Positions 1 to 7,078 of a DNA stretch of 43,773 bases are shown here, piece after piece (position 1 is the first letter of the stretch; the number at the start of each line of letters is the position of its first letter). Below the pieces are notes generated by a model, which saw only the letters and a program-made list of their open reading frames with translations, did not search any database and was not told where the DNA came from. Origin of the DNA: an uncultured Clostridia bacterium (lineage in GTDB: Bacteria > Bacillota > Clostridia > UBA1381); contig CAUGRT010000024.1 of NCBI GenBank assembly GCA_959602045.1, positions 1-43,773 on the forward strand, read 5' to 3'. Position numbers and translations under genes: made by a program.

Positions 1-22
1 CGGTTGAAGAATTAAAGTAGTT

Positions 23-70
23 TCAGAAATTTGGGGTAAATTTCGACTGCACTTTCATTGACATTTCCAT
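23..70 (-). CDS. 15-codon ORF behind a consensus promoter (leader peptide or interrupted gene)
   Basis: A leftward ATG at 70 lies 7 bases after a GGGAG ribosome binding site (78-82) and below a perfect promoter at 121-149. It reads 15 codons (MEMSMKVQSKFTPNF) and stops at 23-25. Nearly the whole reading frame lies inside the 42-base repeat segment shared with the palindrome at 6147-6219. Either a short leader peptide precedes a gene left of the window, or a repeat inserted at the start of a gene and cut it off. The signals for initiation are good; the peptide itself is not recognised. Confidence 0.3.
   Translation of the reverse strand: MEMSMKVQSKFTPNF
27..68. repeat. half copy of the 34-bp palindromic repeat
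   Basis: This stretch matches the loop and right arm of the perfect inverted repeat at 6147-6219 with a single base change (C for T at 56). The left arm (1-26) is only loosely conserved, so this copy no longer forms a full hairpin. It lies in the transcribed leader of the leftward promoter at 121-149. Confidence 0.7.
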
Positions 71-120
71 TATCTGTCTCCCTTTTATTTTTGTTTTTGG
101 TAGATTTTTGTGTTATTGTT

Positions 121-149
121 ATTATACTATAGGGTGTTGAGATTGTCAA
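121..149 (-). promoter_or_regulatory. consensus sigma-A promoter reading off the left edge
   Basis: On the minus strand TTGACA (149-144), a 17-base spacer and TATAAT (126-121) give a perfect vegetative promoter. It fires leftward, through the repeat at 27-68, into a gene that must lie beyond base 1. Confidence 0.7.
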
Positions 150-266
150 TATTTGCAGATGACTTTATAGCAAAAAATAAAAGCCCTTTTAAAAATCGTA
201 TAAAAATTTAATGCATAATTATTAAATGCTTATACCATATTTAAAAAGGATGATATGTTTATAATT

Positions 267-282
267 GGATATTGTTGTTTGC
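267..282 (+). repeat. 16-base GGATATTGTTGTTTGC repeat
   Basis: The same 16 bases occur on the minus strand at 16541-16556 (pyrH leader) and 36877-36892 (integrase leader). In those two places they follow a full promoter. Here a TATAAT (260-265) precedes it, but no -35 box is visible. Confidence 0.6.
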
Positions 283-284
283 CT

Positions 285-308
285 TTTTTGACATACTTTT
301 TGACATAC
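285..308 (+). repeat. tandem TTTTTGACATAC repeat
   Basis: Two perfect 12-base units in tandem. A near-identical pair of 11-base units (TTTTGACATAC) lies just past the integrase gene at 35870-35891. Short direct repeats at that position are typical of arm-type binding sites of tyrosine integrases, so this pair may mark the end of a related element. That role is inference. Confidence 0.5.
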
Positions 309-534
309 TTACACTCGTCAGTTCTGTATATTTCCGACAGTTTTTATTGTTTTGTTTGAGTTTTTGTAAGGTGTTAAATGTGCTATAAATGGCTTAGGTG
401 TGCGGTTTCTTGGGGTTGCTTCTAAAACTCAAAAAAATTATACCAGATGTGTCCTCGTTTGTCAAGTCGTTGATTCGCAGCTTATCTATCGCTTTTAACG
501 GAAATCCGGTCAACCGTTTTTTATAAATTCCCTC

Positions 535-586
535 TTGACAATTGTTCTAATTTGAACTATAATATTATTGTTCAAATTAGAACAAT
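535..586 (+). promoter_or_regulatory. marR promoter with 17-bp operator palindrome
   Basis: TTGACA (535-540), a 17-base spacer and TATAAT (558-563) form a perfect promoter. The whole spacer (541-557) is the left arm of a perfect 17-bp inverted repeat whose right arm is 570-586, so the -10 box sits in the 12-base gap. A dimeric regulator bound here would block RNA polymerase. The MarR protein encoded directly downstream is the obvious candidate, giving negative autoregulation. Confidence 0.85.
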
Positions 587-605
587 AATAAAAAGGTGTG
601 ATCGC

Positions 606-1037
606 ATGAATATCAATGATTTTTGGGATTATATTTTATCGCTTGAGCGTGAATATGCAGAATACAGAAAGCGGATTATGCAAAACTTTTCTCTTTCCGC
701 AGCCGAAACGGATATTTTAATGTTTCTTGCAAACAATCCGGAATTTGATACCGCGGCACAGGTTTCAAAAATACGAAAAATCCCAAAATCCCAGGTTTCG
801 CTCTCGGTCAATTCCCTATATGAAAAAGAGCTGATCAAGCGGATTTACAAAGACAATAATAAAAAGACTATTCATTTGAAGATAACGGAAAAAGCGACTC
901 CGGTGATTGTCTACGGGCGAAAAATCCAGGAGGAATTTTCAAAACAGCTTTTCTCCGGTTTTACAGAACAAGAGAAATCGGAATTTTTTAGGCTTCACTT
1001 CAAAATCGCCGAAAATATTGAATCAAAAAAGGAATGA
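606..1037 (+). CDS. MarR family transcriptional regulator
   Basis: A 143-residue protein with the size and layout of MarR winged-helix dimers: an N-terminal helix (LEREYAEYRKRI), a helix-turn-helix around residues 50-80 (AAQVSKIRKIPKSQVSLSVN), a basic wing with NNKKTIHLKITE, and a C-terminal dimerisation helix. I start it at ATG 606, after AGGTGTG. An upstream ATG at 552 would lie inside the promoter and operator and is rejected. It is followed 6 bases later by the TauE-like permease, so the two are co-transcribed. The palindromic operator in its own promoter indicates autorepression. The ligand is unknown; an anion or oxidised sulfur compound is a guess from the partner gene. Confidence 0.85.
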   Translation: MNINDFWDYILSLEREYAEYRKRIMQNFSLSAAETDILMFLANNPEFDTAAQVSKIRKIPKSQVSLSVNSLYEKELIKRIYKDNNKKTIHLKITEKATPVIVYGRKIQEEFSKQLFSGFTEQEKSEFFRLHFKIAENIESKKE

Positions 1038-1043
1038 TAAAAA

Positions 1044-1820
1044 ATGCAGTATATAATAACGATATTGGTATGTTTTTTTGCCGGTGTGGGTGCCGGACTT
1101 GGTACGGGTTTTGCCGGAATGAGCGCAGCGGCGGTCATAACGCCCATGCTTGTAACTTTCTTAGGAATTGAGCCTTATACAGCCGTAGGAATCGCTCTGG
1201 CGTCCGATGTTCTTGCCAGTGCCGTTTCGGCATATACATACGGAAAGAACAAAAACCTGGATATAAAAAACGGAATTGTCATGATGATTGCCGTGCTCTT
1301 ATTTACGGTTGTCGGGAGTTATGTTTCCAGTCTTGTTCCCTCAACAACGATGGGGAATTTTTCGGTTATTATGACGCTTTTCCTCGGGATTAAATTCATC
1401 GTAAAACCCGTTATGACGACAAAAGAAGATATGGCGGCAACCTCCGCCAAAGCACGAATCATTAAATCCGCAGTTTGCGGAGTAGCGGTAGGTTTCATCT
1501 GCGGCTTTGTTGGAGCAGGCGGCGGAATGATGATGCTTCTTTTGCTGACAAGCATAATGGGATATGAGCTGAAAACAGCCGTCGGAACAAGTGTTTTTAT
1601 CATGACTTTTACGGCTCTGACCGGCTCAATCTCGCATTTCGCGATTGGTGGCATGCCGGATTCGCTGCCTTTTGCGCTCTGTATCCTTTTCACACTGATC
1701 TTTGCCAGAATCGCGGCAAAAATCGCAAATAAGGCAAGTGCAAAAACCCTAAATCGCGCGACCGGTATTATATTAGTTCTCTTAGGGATCGTCGTCTTAG
1801 GCTTCTCACTGATAAAATAG
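1044..1820 (+). CDS. TauE/SafE family membrane permease
   Basis: A 258-residue, very hydrophobic protein with about eight membrane segments and the internal duplication of the TauE/SafE (DUF81) family. Glycine-rich repeats open each half: GAGLGTGFAGMSAAAV near residue 15 and GFVGAGGGMMMLLL near residue 155. Family members export sulfite, sulfoacetate or related organic anions across the cytoplasmic membrane, but many are uncharacterised and the substrate cannot be read from sequence. It lies 6 bases downstream of the MarR gene in the same operon, and a strong terminator follows at once. Expression is likely released when the MarR protein leaves its operator. Confidence 0.85.
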   Translation: MQYIITILVCFFAGVGAGLGTGFAGMSAAAVITPMLVTFLGIEPYTAVGIALASDVLASAVSAYTYGKNKNLDIKNGIVMMIAVLLFTVVGSYVSSLVPSTTMGNFSVIMTLFLGIKFIVKPVMTTKEDMAATSAKARIIKSAVCGVAVGFICGFVGAGGGMMMLLLLTSIMGYELKTAVGTSVFIMTFTALTGSISHFAIGGMPDSLPFALCILFTLIFARIAAKIANKASAKTLNRATGIILVLLGIVVLGFSLIK

Positions 1821-1856
1821 AAAAACAGGCTGTAAAATTCACAGCCTGTTTTTTTT
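1821..1856. terminator. bidirectional rho-independent terminator
   Basis: A 10-bp stem (AACAGGCTGT 1824-1833 with its complement 1841-1850) and a 7-base loop, with T runs on both strands. It ends the TauE gene rightward and the sirtuin operon leftward. Confidence 0.9.
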
Positions 1857-2587
1857 CATATATTCAAATGTGAAAAAACTTCTCCGATATTTTCATCAAA
1901 TACCAATCTTGCCTGGGAATCCAGCTGCGTTTTTGATTTATTAATCAATACCAGCTTATCGCCCATATACTGATAAACAAATCCTGCCGCCGGATAGACC
2001 GAAAGCGAAGTTCCACCAACGATGAATACATCCGCGCTCTGGACATATGCCATCGCCATACTCGTAATGTATTCATCCAGCGGTTCCTCATAAAGCACAA
2101 CATCCGGCTTAATCACACCGCCGCAGGTACAATGCGGAACGCCCTCCGAATGTACGATTGCGTCCACGCCATAGCTCTTGCCGCATTTCATGCAGTAATT
2201 CCGCAGCACACTTCCGTGCAACTCCAATACCGTATTGCTGCCTGCTTTTTGATGCAATCCGTCAATATTCTGCGTAATGACCGCCTTTAACTTTTTCTTT
2301 TTTTCAAGCTTTGCAAGCGCCAGGTGTGCCGCATTCGGTTTTGCATCCAGATACAACATCTTATCCCGATAAAAGCGATAAAATTCCTCTGTATTCTGCA
2401 TGAAGAACGTATGCGACAAAATTGTTTCCGGCGGATAATCATACTTTTGATGATACAACCCATCTTGACTCCGAAAATCGGGAATACCGCTTTCCGTTGA
2501 TACACCTGCACCGCCAAAAAAGACAATATGATCACTCTCGTCAATCAGCCGCTGCAATTCTGCCAGTTTATCCATATTCATTTCCAT
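1856..2587 (-). CDS. cobB: Sir2-type NAD-dependent protein deacylase
   Basis: A 243-residue sirtuin, the normal length for a bacterial single-domain member. It removes acyl groups from lysines using NAD+. The NAD-binding motif GAGVSTESGIPDFRS lies at 26-40, TQNIDGLHQKAGS at 105-117, the catalytic His 124 in ELHGS, and four zinc cysteines at 132, 135, 153 and 155. All catalytic parts are intact. It starts 15 bases after the radical-SAM activase stops and shares its strand, so it looks like the third gene of the glycyl radical enzyme operon. Sirtuins counteract acetylation driven by acetyl-phosphate or acyl-CoA; a role on the products of this operon is inference. Confidence 0.9.
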   Translation of the reverse strand: MEMNMDKLAELQRLIDESDHIVFFGGAGVSTESGIPDFRSQDGLYHQKYDYPPETILSHTFFMQNTEEFYRFYRDKMLYLDAKPNAAHLALAKLEKKKKLKAVITQNIDGLHQKAGSNTVLELHGSVLRNYCMKCGKSYGVDAIVHSEGVPHCTCGGVIKPDVVLYEEPLDEYITSMAMAYVQSADVFIVGGTSLSVYPAAGFVYQYMGDKLVLINKSKTQLDSQARLVFDENIGEVFSHLNI

Positions 2588-2601
2588 TTCACATCATCCA
2601 T

Positions 2602-3399
2602 TCATCCGCCGATCTGTACATGTAACGTCGGCGCCGCTTTTTGTGCCGTCTGCAAAAGCCGCTGCATATATTCATTTGTCATCGGCTCAATATGGTGCAT
2701 GGTATATTCTTGCCCCAAGCCCTCATATTTGCCCTCGCCCAGACGGTGATACGGCAGCAAATGCAGCCTTTCCACACCCGGCAAAGATGCAGCAAATTCC
2801 GCAATGGCTCTGATTTCCTCCGGCGTATGATTAAAGGTCGGAATCACCGGAACACGGATTGTCAGATTCACCATACCGGATTCCGCGATCTTTACAGCAT
2901 TTTCAAGAATCCGCTCGTTCGGCTGAGTCGTAAACTCCCTATGCTTTGCGCTATCCATATGCTTGATGTCCATCAGAACATAGTCCAAATGCGGTAAATA
3001 CCGTTCGATCACTTCCCACTTTGCAATCGCGGTTGTTTCAATCGCGGTATTGATACCCATATCATGACAGGCACGCAGCAAATCCACCGCAAAATCCGGC
3101 TGAAGTAACGCCTCACCGCCCGAAAGCGTCATACCGCCGCCGCTCCGCGCATAATAAAAGCTATCCTGGCGCACAACATCCATGACATCCGCCACTGTCA
3201 CGTCATCCCCCATCGTCTTTTCCTTGCCCTCAAACAGCATTTTTTCCACTTCATAATGCTGCGATTCCGGATTGCAGCACCATCTACAACGCAGCGCACA
3301 TCCTTTTAGGAAAACGATCGTCCGGATTCCCGGCCCGTCATGAATGGAGTATTTTTGAATATCAAAAATTCTTCCGATCGTATTATAGTAATTTTCCAT
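2602..3399 (-). CDS. glycyl radical enzyme activating protein (radical SAM)
   Basis: A 265-residue radical-SAM activase that makes the glycyl radical on its partner enzyme. The GRE-activase signature YSIHDGPGIRTIVFLKGC lies near residues 17-34 and the cluster cysteines follow the CxxxCxxC pattern at 34, 38 and 41. GGE-type SAM contacts appear as SGGEALLQ. At this length it lacks the extra two-cluster ferredoxin insert found in most activases of dehydratase or decarboxylase GREs; it is closer in build to PflA. It lies 40 bases downstream of the glycyl radical enzyme on the same strand, so that enzyme is the likely target. It should be oxygen-sensitive and need reduced flavodoxin or ferredoxin. 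Confidence 0.9.
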   Translation of the reverse strand: MENYYNTIGRIFDIQKYSIHDGPGIRTIVFLKGCALRCRWCCNPESQHYEVEKMLFEGKEKTMGDDVTVADVMDVVRQDSFYYARSGGGMTLSGGEALLQPDFAVDLLRACHDMGINTAIETTAIAKWEVIERYLPHLDYVLMDIKHMDSAKHREFTTQPNERILENAVKIAESGMVNLTIRVPVIPTFNHTPEEIRAIAEFAASLPGVERLHLLPYHRLGEGKYEGLGQEYTMHHIEPMTNEYMQRLLQTAQKAAPTLHVQIGG

Positions 3400-3439
3400 A
3401 AGCTCTCTGCTACCTCTTTAATTCAAAGTCCGCCCGGCA

Positions 3440-5971
3440 TCAGCCGCCGAAAGTCTGCTCGGTTCTGTTGATGATGTCATTTTGTAGTGAACGTGAAAGT
3501 GTTGTAAACAGCGCACTATATCCGGCAACGCGGACTACGAGCGATTTGTACTTTTCCGGATGTTTCTGCGCATCCAGAAGCGTTTCACGATTGACAACAT
3601 TAAACTGCATGTGCATTCCCTTTTGGTCGAAGAACGCGCGGATATACGATACAAAATTCTGTAAGCCATTCATTCCGCTCAATGCCGACGGATGGAATTT
3701 CTGATTATATAGCGTACCGTTGGACGCAATTCCATGATCTAACTTTGCAACGGAATTTGCCGCAGCCGTCGGGCCTAACCGGTCATATCCGCTTCTTGGG
3801 CCTACGCCATCCGCAATCGGCGTATTGGCAAGTCTGCCGTCCGGCGTTGCACCGGTCTGCTCACCCAGCGGTACATTTGCCGAAACCGGATACAAGCCCG
3901 CGTGGAACATACCGCCCCTCGGATTTCTGTACTTTTGCAGCTCCTTTGTATATACATAAGCCACATCTCTTGCGAACAAATCCACATCCTCAATATCGTT
4001 TCCGTATTTGGGTTCTTCGTCGATCATATTATGTAATTTCTCGTATTTTGCTTTCTTCTGCAGATCAGGTTCACCCGTCAGGAACATCCGGCAAATCTCC
4101 TTAACCTGTTCCTCTGTGACCGGTTTTCCCATTGCCGCAAGATTATCCACAACCTCTTTTGTTGCGTTCTTCGCCGCCTTTGCCGTCAAAGGCTGTCCGA
4201 AATTATGAATCATTGCGTCCTTGAAATCCTCCAAAGTCGCAAGTTTTTTCTCAAATACCAACTGCTTGATTGCATACAAGCCATCGGTCATATTGGCAAT
4301 ACCAAATCCCTGCGGCCCGGTAAAGTTATACCGTGCGCCGCCCTCCTGTACCGTCTTGCCTTTTTTGATACAGTCATTCACCATACAAGACTGGAACGGC
4401 AGCGGGCAACGCTCGCCATGTGCGACGTCAATCGCATTATTGGCATTGACCATCATCTGGATTTGATAATGCATTTGAATCTTATAAGCATTATAAAATT
4501 CCTCAAACGTTCTGAAATCCGTAACCTCGCCGGTTCTCGGCCCGATCTGCACGCCTTTATCCACACCGTTCGAGAACACCAGTTCAATCGGGCGGCACAT
4601 ATTGAAGAATGCCGCGTCATGCCAACCGTCTGTTTCCGCATAAGCCTGCGGCTCCACGCAACCGATAATGTTATAATCTCTCGCGTCCTCCAGAGGGATT
4701 CCGCGGCTCATCAGCGCCGGAATAATCACTTCATCGTTATAGTAAGCCGGCAAACCCACGCCTGTCCGCGTCAGCTCGGCGCACTTAATCATAAATTCAT
4801 TCGGTGTACCGTTCCAGATTCTTACTGAAAAGGACGGCGCCGGAAGCTGCGTATGCATGGATGCCTGGATACACAGGAATGACAAATCATTGGTTGCGTC
4901 CAGACCCTCACGTGTTTGTCCGCCTGCGCAAAGATTCTGGAACAAGCTATAGCCGGCAAATCCCTCTGCCGATGCCGCGTCACGAACCTTATTCAAGTCA
5001 TTGAGCTTGACCCAAATACAATCTAACAATTCCTGCGCAAACTCACGCGTTAAAGTTCCCTTATCCATATCCGCTTGATAATAGGGATACATATACTGAT
5101 CGAAACGTCCCGGCGAGATCGAATGTCCGCTGGACTCAATCTGAAGCAGCATCTGCACAAACCAGAAAGACTGGCACGCTTCATAGAATGTCGTTGCGCC
5201 CTTTTCCGGCACATTGACACAGTTCTTTGCAATCAACAGCAATTCCTGCTTTCTTTCGGGATTGCTTTCTTTCTGCGCGATCTGATAAGCCAATTCCGCA
5301 TAACGTCTTGCGTAGTTGATAACCGCCTCGCAGGAGATCAGCACGCTCTCCAAAAACTCATGCTTTTTGGTATAATCCGCGTCATAAACATTTGTATTTT
5401 CCAATTCGCGGCGCGTTTCTTCCATGATACCGCGATAGCCGATTTTAAGCACCTTGCCATAGTCTACCGTTATATGACCCACACCGTTATAGAAGTAATT
5501 TCCGGGTGTGAACATATTATGTTCAATGGATGCGGCAGCCGCCGGAGCCATATACGCGGCAGCCAAATCGCTTGTTGTTTTTCCTTTCCAATACGGATAA
5601 ACTTTTCTCAAAATCGCTTTATTTTCTTCTGAAATATGGAACGGATCCGCCTCTCTAAATTCCACAGTATCCAATTCGCTTTCCAGCCATTCATAGGAAT
5701 ACTCCGGGAACACCTGGCAACTTCTCGGTGCTTTCGTCGCGCTGCCGACAATCAGCTCATTCTCGCGGATTGTAATCGGAATATTTTCCAGGATATGTGC
5801 AAACGCCAATGCCCGTCTTTTTACGATGGGTTCGTTCTCTGTCTGACGATAGCTTTCCGTCAGCAACACGGCACGATCGACCTCGATCTCCGGCATTTTT
5901 GCAAACAAAGTATCAATCAAACCGCGTATTCTTTGGGTCATCGGAATATCGGTTGTATTAAACTTTTTCAT
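3440..5971 (-). CDS. glycyl radical enzyme of the GCVE dehydratase/lyase type
   Basis: An 843-residue full-length glycyl radical enzyme. The thiyl-radical loop reads IIGCVEPQ with Cys 438 and the general-base Glu 440. The C-terminal radical loop RVAGYSALF puts the radical on Gly 817. True pyruvate formate-lyase has two adjacent cysteines and no Glu there, so a PFL label would be wrong. The Cys-x-Glu signature belongs to eliminases such as glycerol or propanediol dehydratase, choline lyase, isethionate lyase and hydroxyproline dehydratase. I cannot assign the substrate; the loop continues AETDGWHDAAFFN. Start ATG 5971 follows GGGAGAG. It leads an operon with its activase and a sirtuin. No microcompartment shell gene is in view, and a soluble anaerobic enzyme is expected. 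Confidence 0.9.
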   Translation of the reverse strand: MKKFNTTDIPMTQRIRGLIDTLFAKMPEIEVDRAVLLTESYRQTENEPIVKRRALAFAHILENIPITIRENELIVGSATKAPRSCQVFPEYSYEWLESELDTVEFREADPFHISEENKAILRKVYPYWKGKTTSDLAAAYMAPAAAASIEHNMFTPGNYFYNGVGHITVDYGKVLKIGYRGIMEETRRELENTNVYDADYTKKHEFLESVLISCEAVINYARRYAELAYQIAQKESNPERKQELLLIAKNCVNVPEKGATTFYEACQSFWFVQMLLQIESSGHSISPGRFDQYMYPYYQADMDKGTLTREFAQELLDCIWVKLNDLNKVRDAASAEGFAGYSLFQNLCAGGQTREGLDATNDLSFLCIQASMHTQLPAPSFSVRIWNGTPNEFMIKCAELTRTGVGLPAYYNDEVIIPALMSRGIPLEDARDYNIIGCVEPQAYAETDGWHDAAFFNMCRPIELVFSNGVDKGVQIGPRTGEVTDFRTFEEFYNAYKIQMHYQIQMMVNANNAIDVAHGERCPLPFQSCMVNDCIKKGKTVQEGGARYNFTGPQGFGIANMTDGLYAIKQLVFEKKLATLEDFKDAMIHNFGQPLTAKAAKNATKEVVDNLAAMGKPVTEEQVKEICRMFLTGEPDLQKKAKYEKLHNMIDEEPKYGNDIEDVDLFARDVAYVYTKELQKYRNPRGGMFHAGLYPVSANVPLGEQTGATPDGRLANTPIADGVGPRSGYDRLGPTAAANSVAKLDHGIASNGTLYNQKFHPSALSGMNGLQNFVSYIRAFFDQKGMHMQFNVVNRETLLDAQKHPEKYKSLVVRVAGYSALFTTLSRSLQNDIINRTEQTFGG

Positions 5972-6028
5972 GGTATTCTCTCCCTTATACTTGTTTATAT
6001 TTATCGGCTCTTTTAATATACTGTATAT

Positions 6029-6079
6029 ACTATAATCTATAGTTGTTTATATTATATCACAAATTTTTCTATAAAGCAA
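6029..6079 (-). promoter_or_regulatory. promoter and palindromic operator of the glycyl radical enzyme operon
   Basis: Minus-strand TTGCTT (6079-6074), a 17-base spacer and TATAAT (6056-6051) form a good promoter 80 bases before the start codon. Just downstream of the start point lies ACTATA-3-TATAGT (6029-6043), followed by a second AT-rich palindrome (about 6018-6030). These look like repressor sites, but no regulator is identified. Confidence 0.6.
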
Positions 6080-6146
6080 GAGAAAAAACAGAAAAACACA
6101 AGTAATCGCAAATAAATGTTGTGTTTTTTTCTATGAGGGGTACAAT

Positions 6147-6219
6147 GCTGGAAATGTCAATAAAAGTGCAGTCGAAATTTGGGGTAAATTTCGACTGCAC
6201 TTTTATTGACATTTCCAGC
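6147..6219. repeat. perfect 34-bp inverted repeat with 5-base loop
   Basis: The left arm 6147-6180 and right arm 6186-6219 are exact complements, and the loop is GGGGT. No T run follows, so it is not a simple terminator. It lies between two leftward genes, upstream of the glycyl radical promoter. A half copy occurs at 27-68. Both strands stay open through it in one frame, which makes spurious short ORFs. It fits a dispersed palindromic or MITE-like repeat. Confidence 0.85.
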
Positions 6220-6239
6220 GGCGCACGCCCCCTACCCCA

Positions 6240-6273
6240 CAAAAAAATACGACAGAACCACCGTCTGCCGTAT
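6240..6273 (-). terminator. rho-independent terminator of folT
   Basis: On the minus strand ATACGGCAGA pairs with TCTGTCGTAT (one G-T pair), followed by a run of seven T. It lies 27 bases past the folT stop. Confidence 0.85.
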
Positions 6274-6299
6274 CTTATCCATGGGAGTTTCAAATTAAT

Positions 6300-6836
6300 T
6301 TACAAATATTTTTGCGAGATTCCTGTCCGATCCAGAACTTTTACCACCGCTAACAGAATGATACTCTGAACCGGCAACAAAATCAAGTTCTTGACAACAC
6401 GGGTTGTCAGCAGGACAAAGAATGCTTTGCCGTACATCATCGAAAGCCATAGCGTATTTAATCCGATGTTGACAAAAACAATAATGAGTACCTTTGCAAG
6501 AATCACCCGGAGTATGATTTGCTTCGACGGACAGCGATATAAGCAAATTCCATAAATCACGCCGCCTAAAATTGCCGATAACGTAAATCCCGGAAAATAT
6601 GCCCCTGACGGGAAGAACAGACAACCCAGCAAATCGCCGAATCCGCCGACAATCATTGCGGCGACCGGGCCCAATAAATACGCGCTCGCCGCTACGGGTA
6701 TAAACGTCAGTGATATACGCGACTCTAATGCCAGCGGAATCTTGACATTATACAACACTACAAACAGAGCCGTCATCATCGCGATGGTCGTCAGTGAAAA
6801 AGTTTTTCTTAAATTTTGTGCAGAAGTTTTGAACAT
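6300..6836 (-). CDS. folT: folate-family ECF transporter substrate-binding (S) component
   Basis: A 178-residue membrane protein with about six hydrophobic segments. It carries family hallmarks: RISLTFIPVAASAYLLGP near residue 39, GGFGDLLGCLFFPSGAYFPGF near residue 63, and TRVVKNLILLPVQ near residue 140. S components bind the vitamin in the membrane and dock to a shared EcfAA'T energising module, which is not in this window. The THF riboswitch directly upstream confirms a folate role independently of the protein. The ribosome site GGAGGTG lies within the riboswitch-controlled hairpin. It is monocistronic, with its own promoter and terminator. Confidence 0.9.
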   Translation of the reverse strand: MFKTSAQNLRKTFSLTTIAMMTALFVVLYNVKIPLALESRISLTFIPVAASAYLLGPVAAMIVGGFGDLLGCLFFPSGAYFPGFTLSAILGGVIYGICLYRCPSKQIILRVILAKVLIIVFVNIGLNTLWLSMMYGKAFFVLLTTRVVKNLILLPVQSIILLAVVKVLDRTGISQKYL

Positions 6837-6837
6837 A

Positions 6838-6882
6838 GAAAAAACACCTCCATTTATTTTGGCTACTAAAACAGAGGTGTTT
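6838..6882 (-). terminator. riboswitch expression platform: hairpin covering the folT ribosome site
   Basis: AAACACCTC (6882-6874) pairs with GAGGTGTTT on the minus strand, and a T run follows just before the start codon. The right arm contains the GGAGGTG ribosome site. Folding would therefore end transcription and also hide the ribosome site. Confidence 0.8.
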
Positions 6883-6899
6883 AAAATGCCTCAATTTTG

Positions 6900-7003
6900 G
6901 CAGCGGGATGCGACCGTTGCACCGCAAGACCGAAAAATCGGCTTTTCGTTCGTACGACAACTCCCCGTTCGTACAACACTTAACGCGCAACCGCCTACTC
7001 TGC
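6900..7003 (-). ncRNA. tetrahydrofolate (THF) riboswitch
   Basis: Minus-strand RNA opens with GCAGAGUAGG, continues with the conserved GCGUUAAGUG and closes with GCAUCCCGCUGC, pairing the two ends. These are the signature elements of the THF aptamer (RF01831) in their right order and spacing. It is followed by a hairpin with a T run and then folT. Binding of reduced folates would switch off folate import. Confidence 0.92.
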
Positions 7004-7018
7004 AATTTTTACTTCTCT

Positions 7019-7047
7019 ATTATACATCATATTTCCACAGAATGCAA
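7019..7047 (-). promoter_or_regulatory. promoter of the THF riboswitch-folT transcript
   Basis: Minus-strand TTGCAT (7047-7042), a 17-base spacer and TATAAT (7024-7019). The aptamer starts about 15 bases further on. Confidence 0.75.
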
Positions 7048-7078
7048 GAGAAATTTCAAAAATATCCGAAAATTTTTC

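Larger units (their letters stand above)
150..534. other. gene-free stretch with repeat fragments
   Basis: No convincing reading frame is seen. The stretch is AT-rich and holds a 16-base repeat (267-282) and a tandem 12-mer (285-308), both with relatives next to the integrase at 35.9-36.9 kb. It may be the scar or end of an older mobile element. The remainder (310-534) shows nothing I can name. Confidence 0.4.

Noticed and set aside
285..308. Tandem repeats as a CRISPR remnant
   Set aside because: Units are 12 bases with no spacers and no cas gene nearby.
4205..4828. A 207-codon open frame opposite the glycyl radical enzyme
   Set aside because: It is antisense to a full-length family member, has no ribosome site, and its sequence has no domain; a shadow of codon bias.
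3440..5971. Reading the glycyl radical enzyme as pyruvate formate-lyase
   Set aside because: The active loop has GCVE with a single cysteine and a Glu, not the Cys-Cys pair of pyruvate formate-lyase.
6069..6369. Two short open frames through the 34-bp palindrome, one on each strand, with nearly the same peptide
   Set aside because: The similarity is a result of the perfect inverted repeat. Neither has a ribosome site or gene-like flanks.
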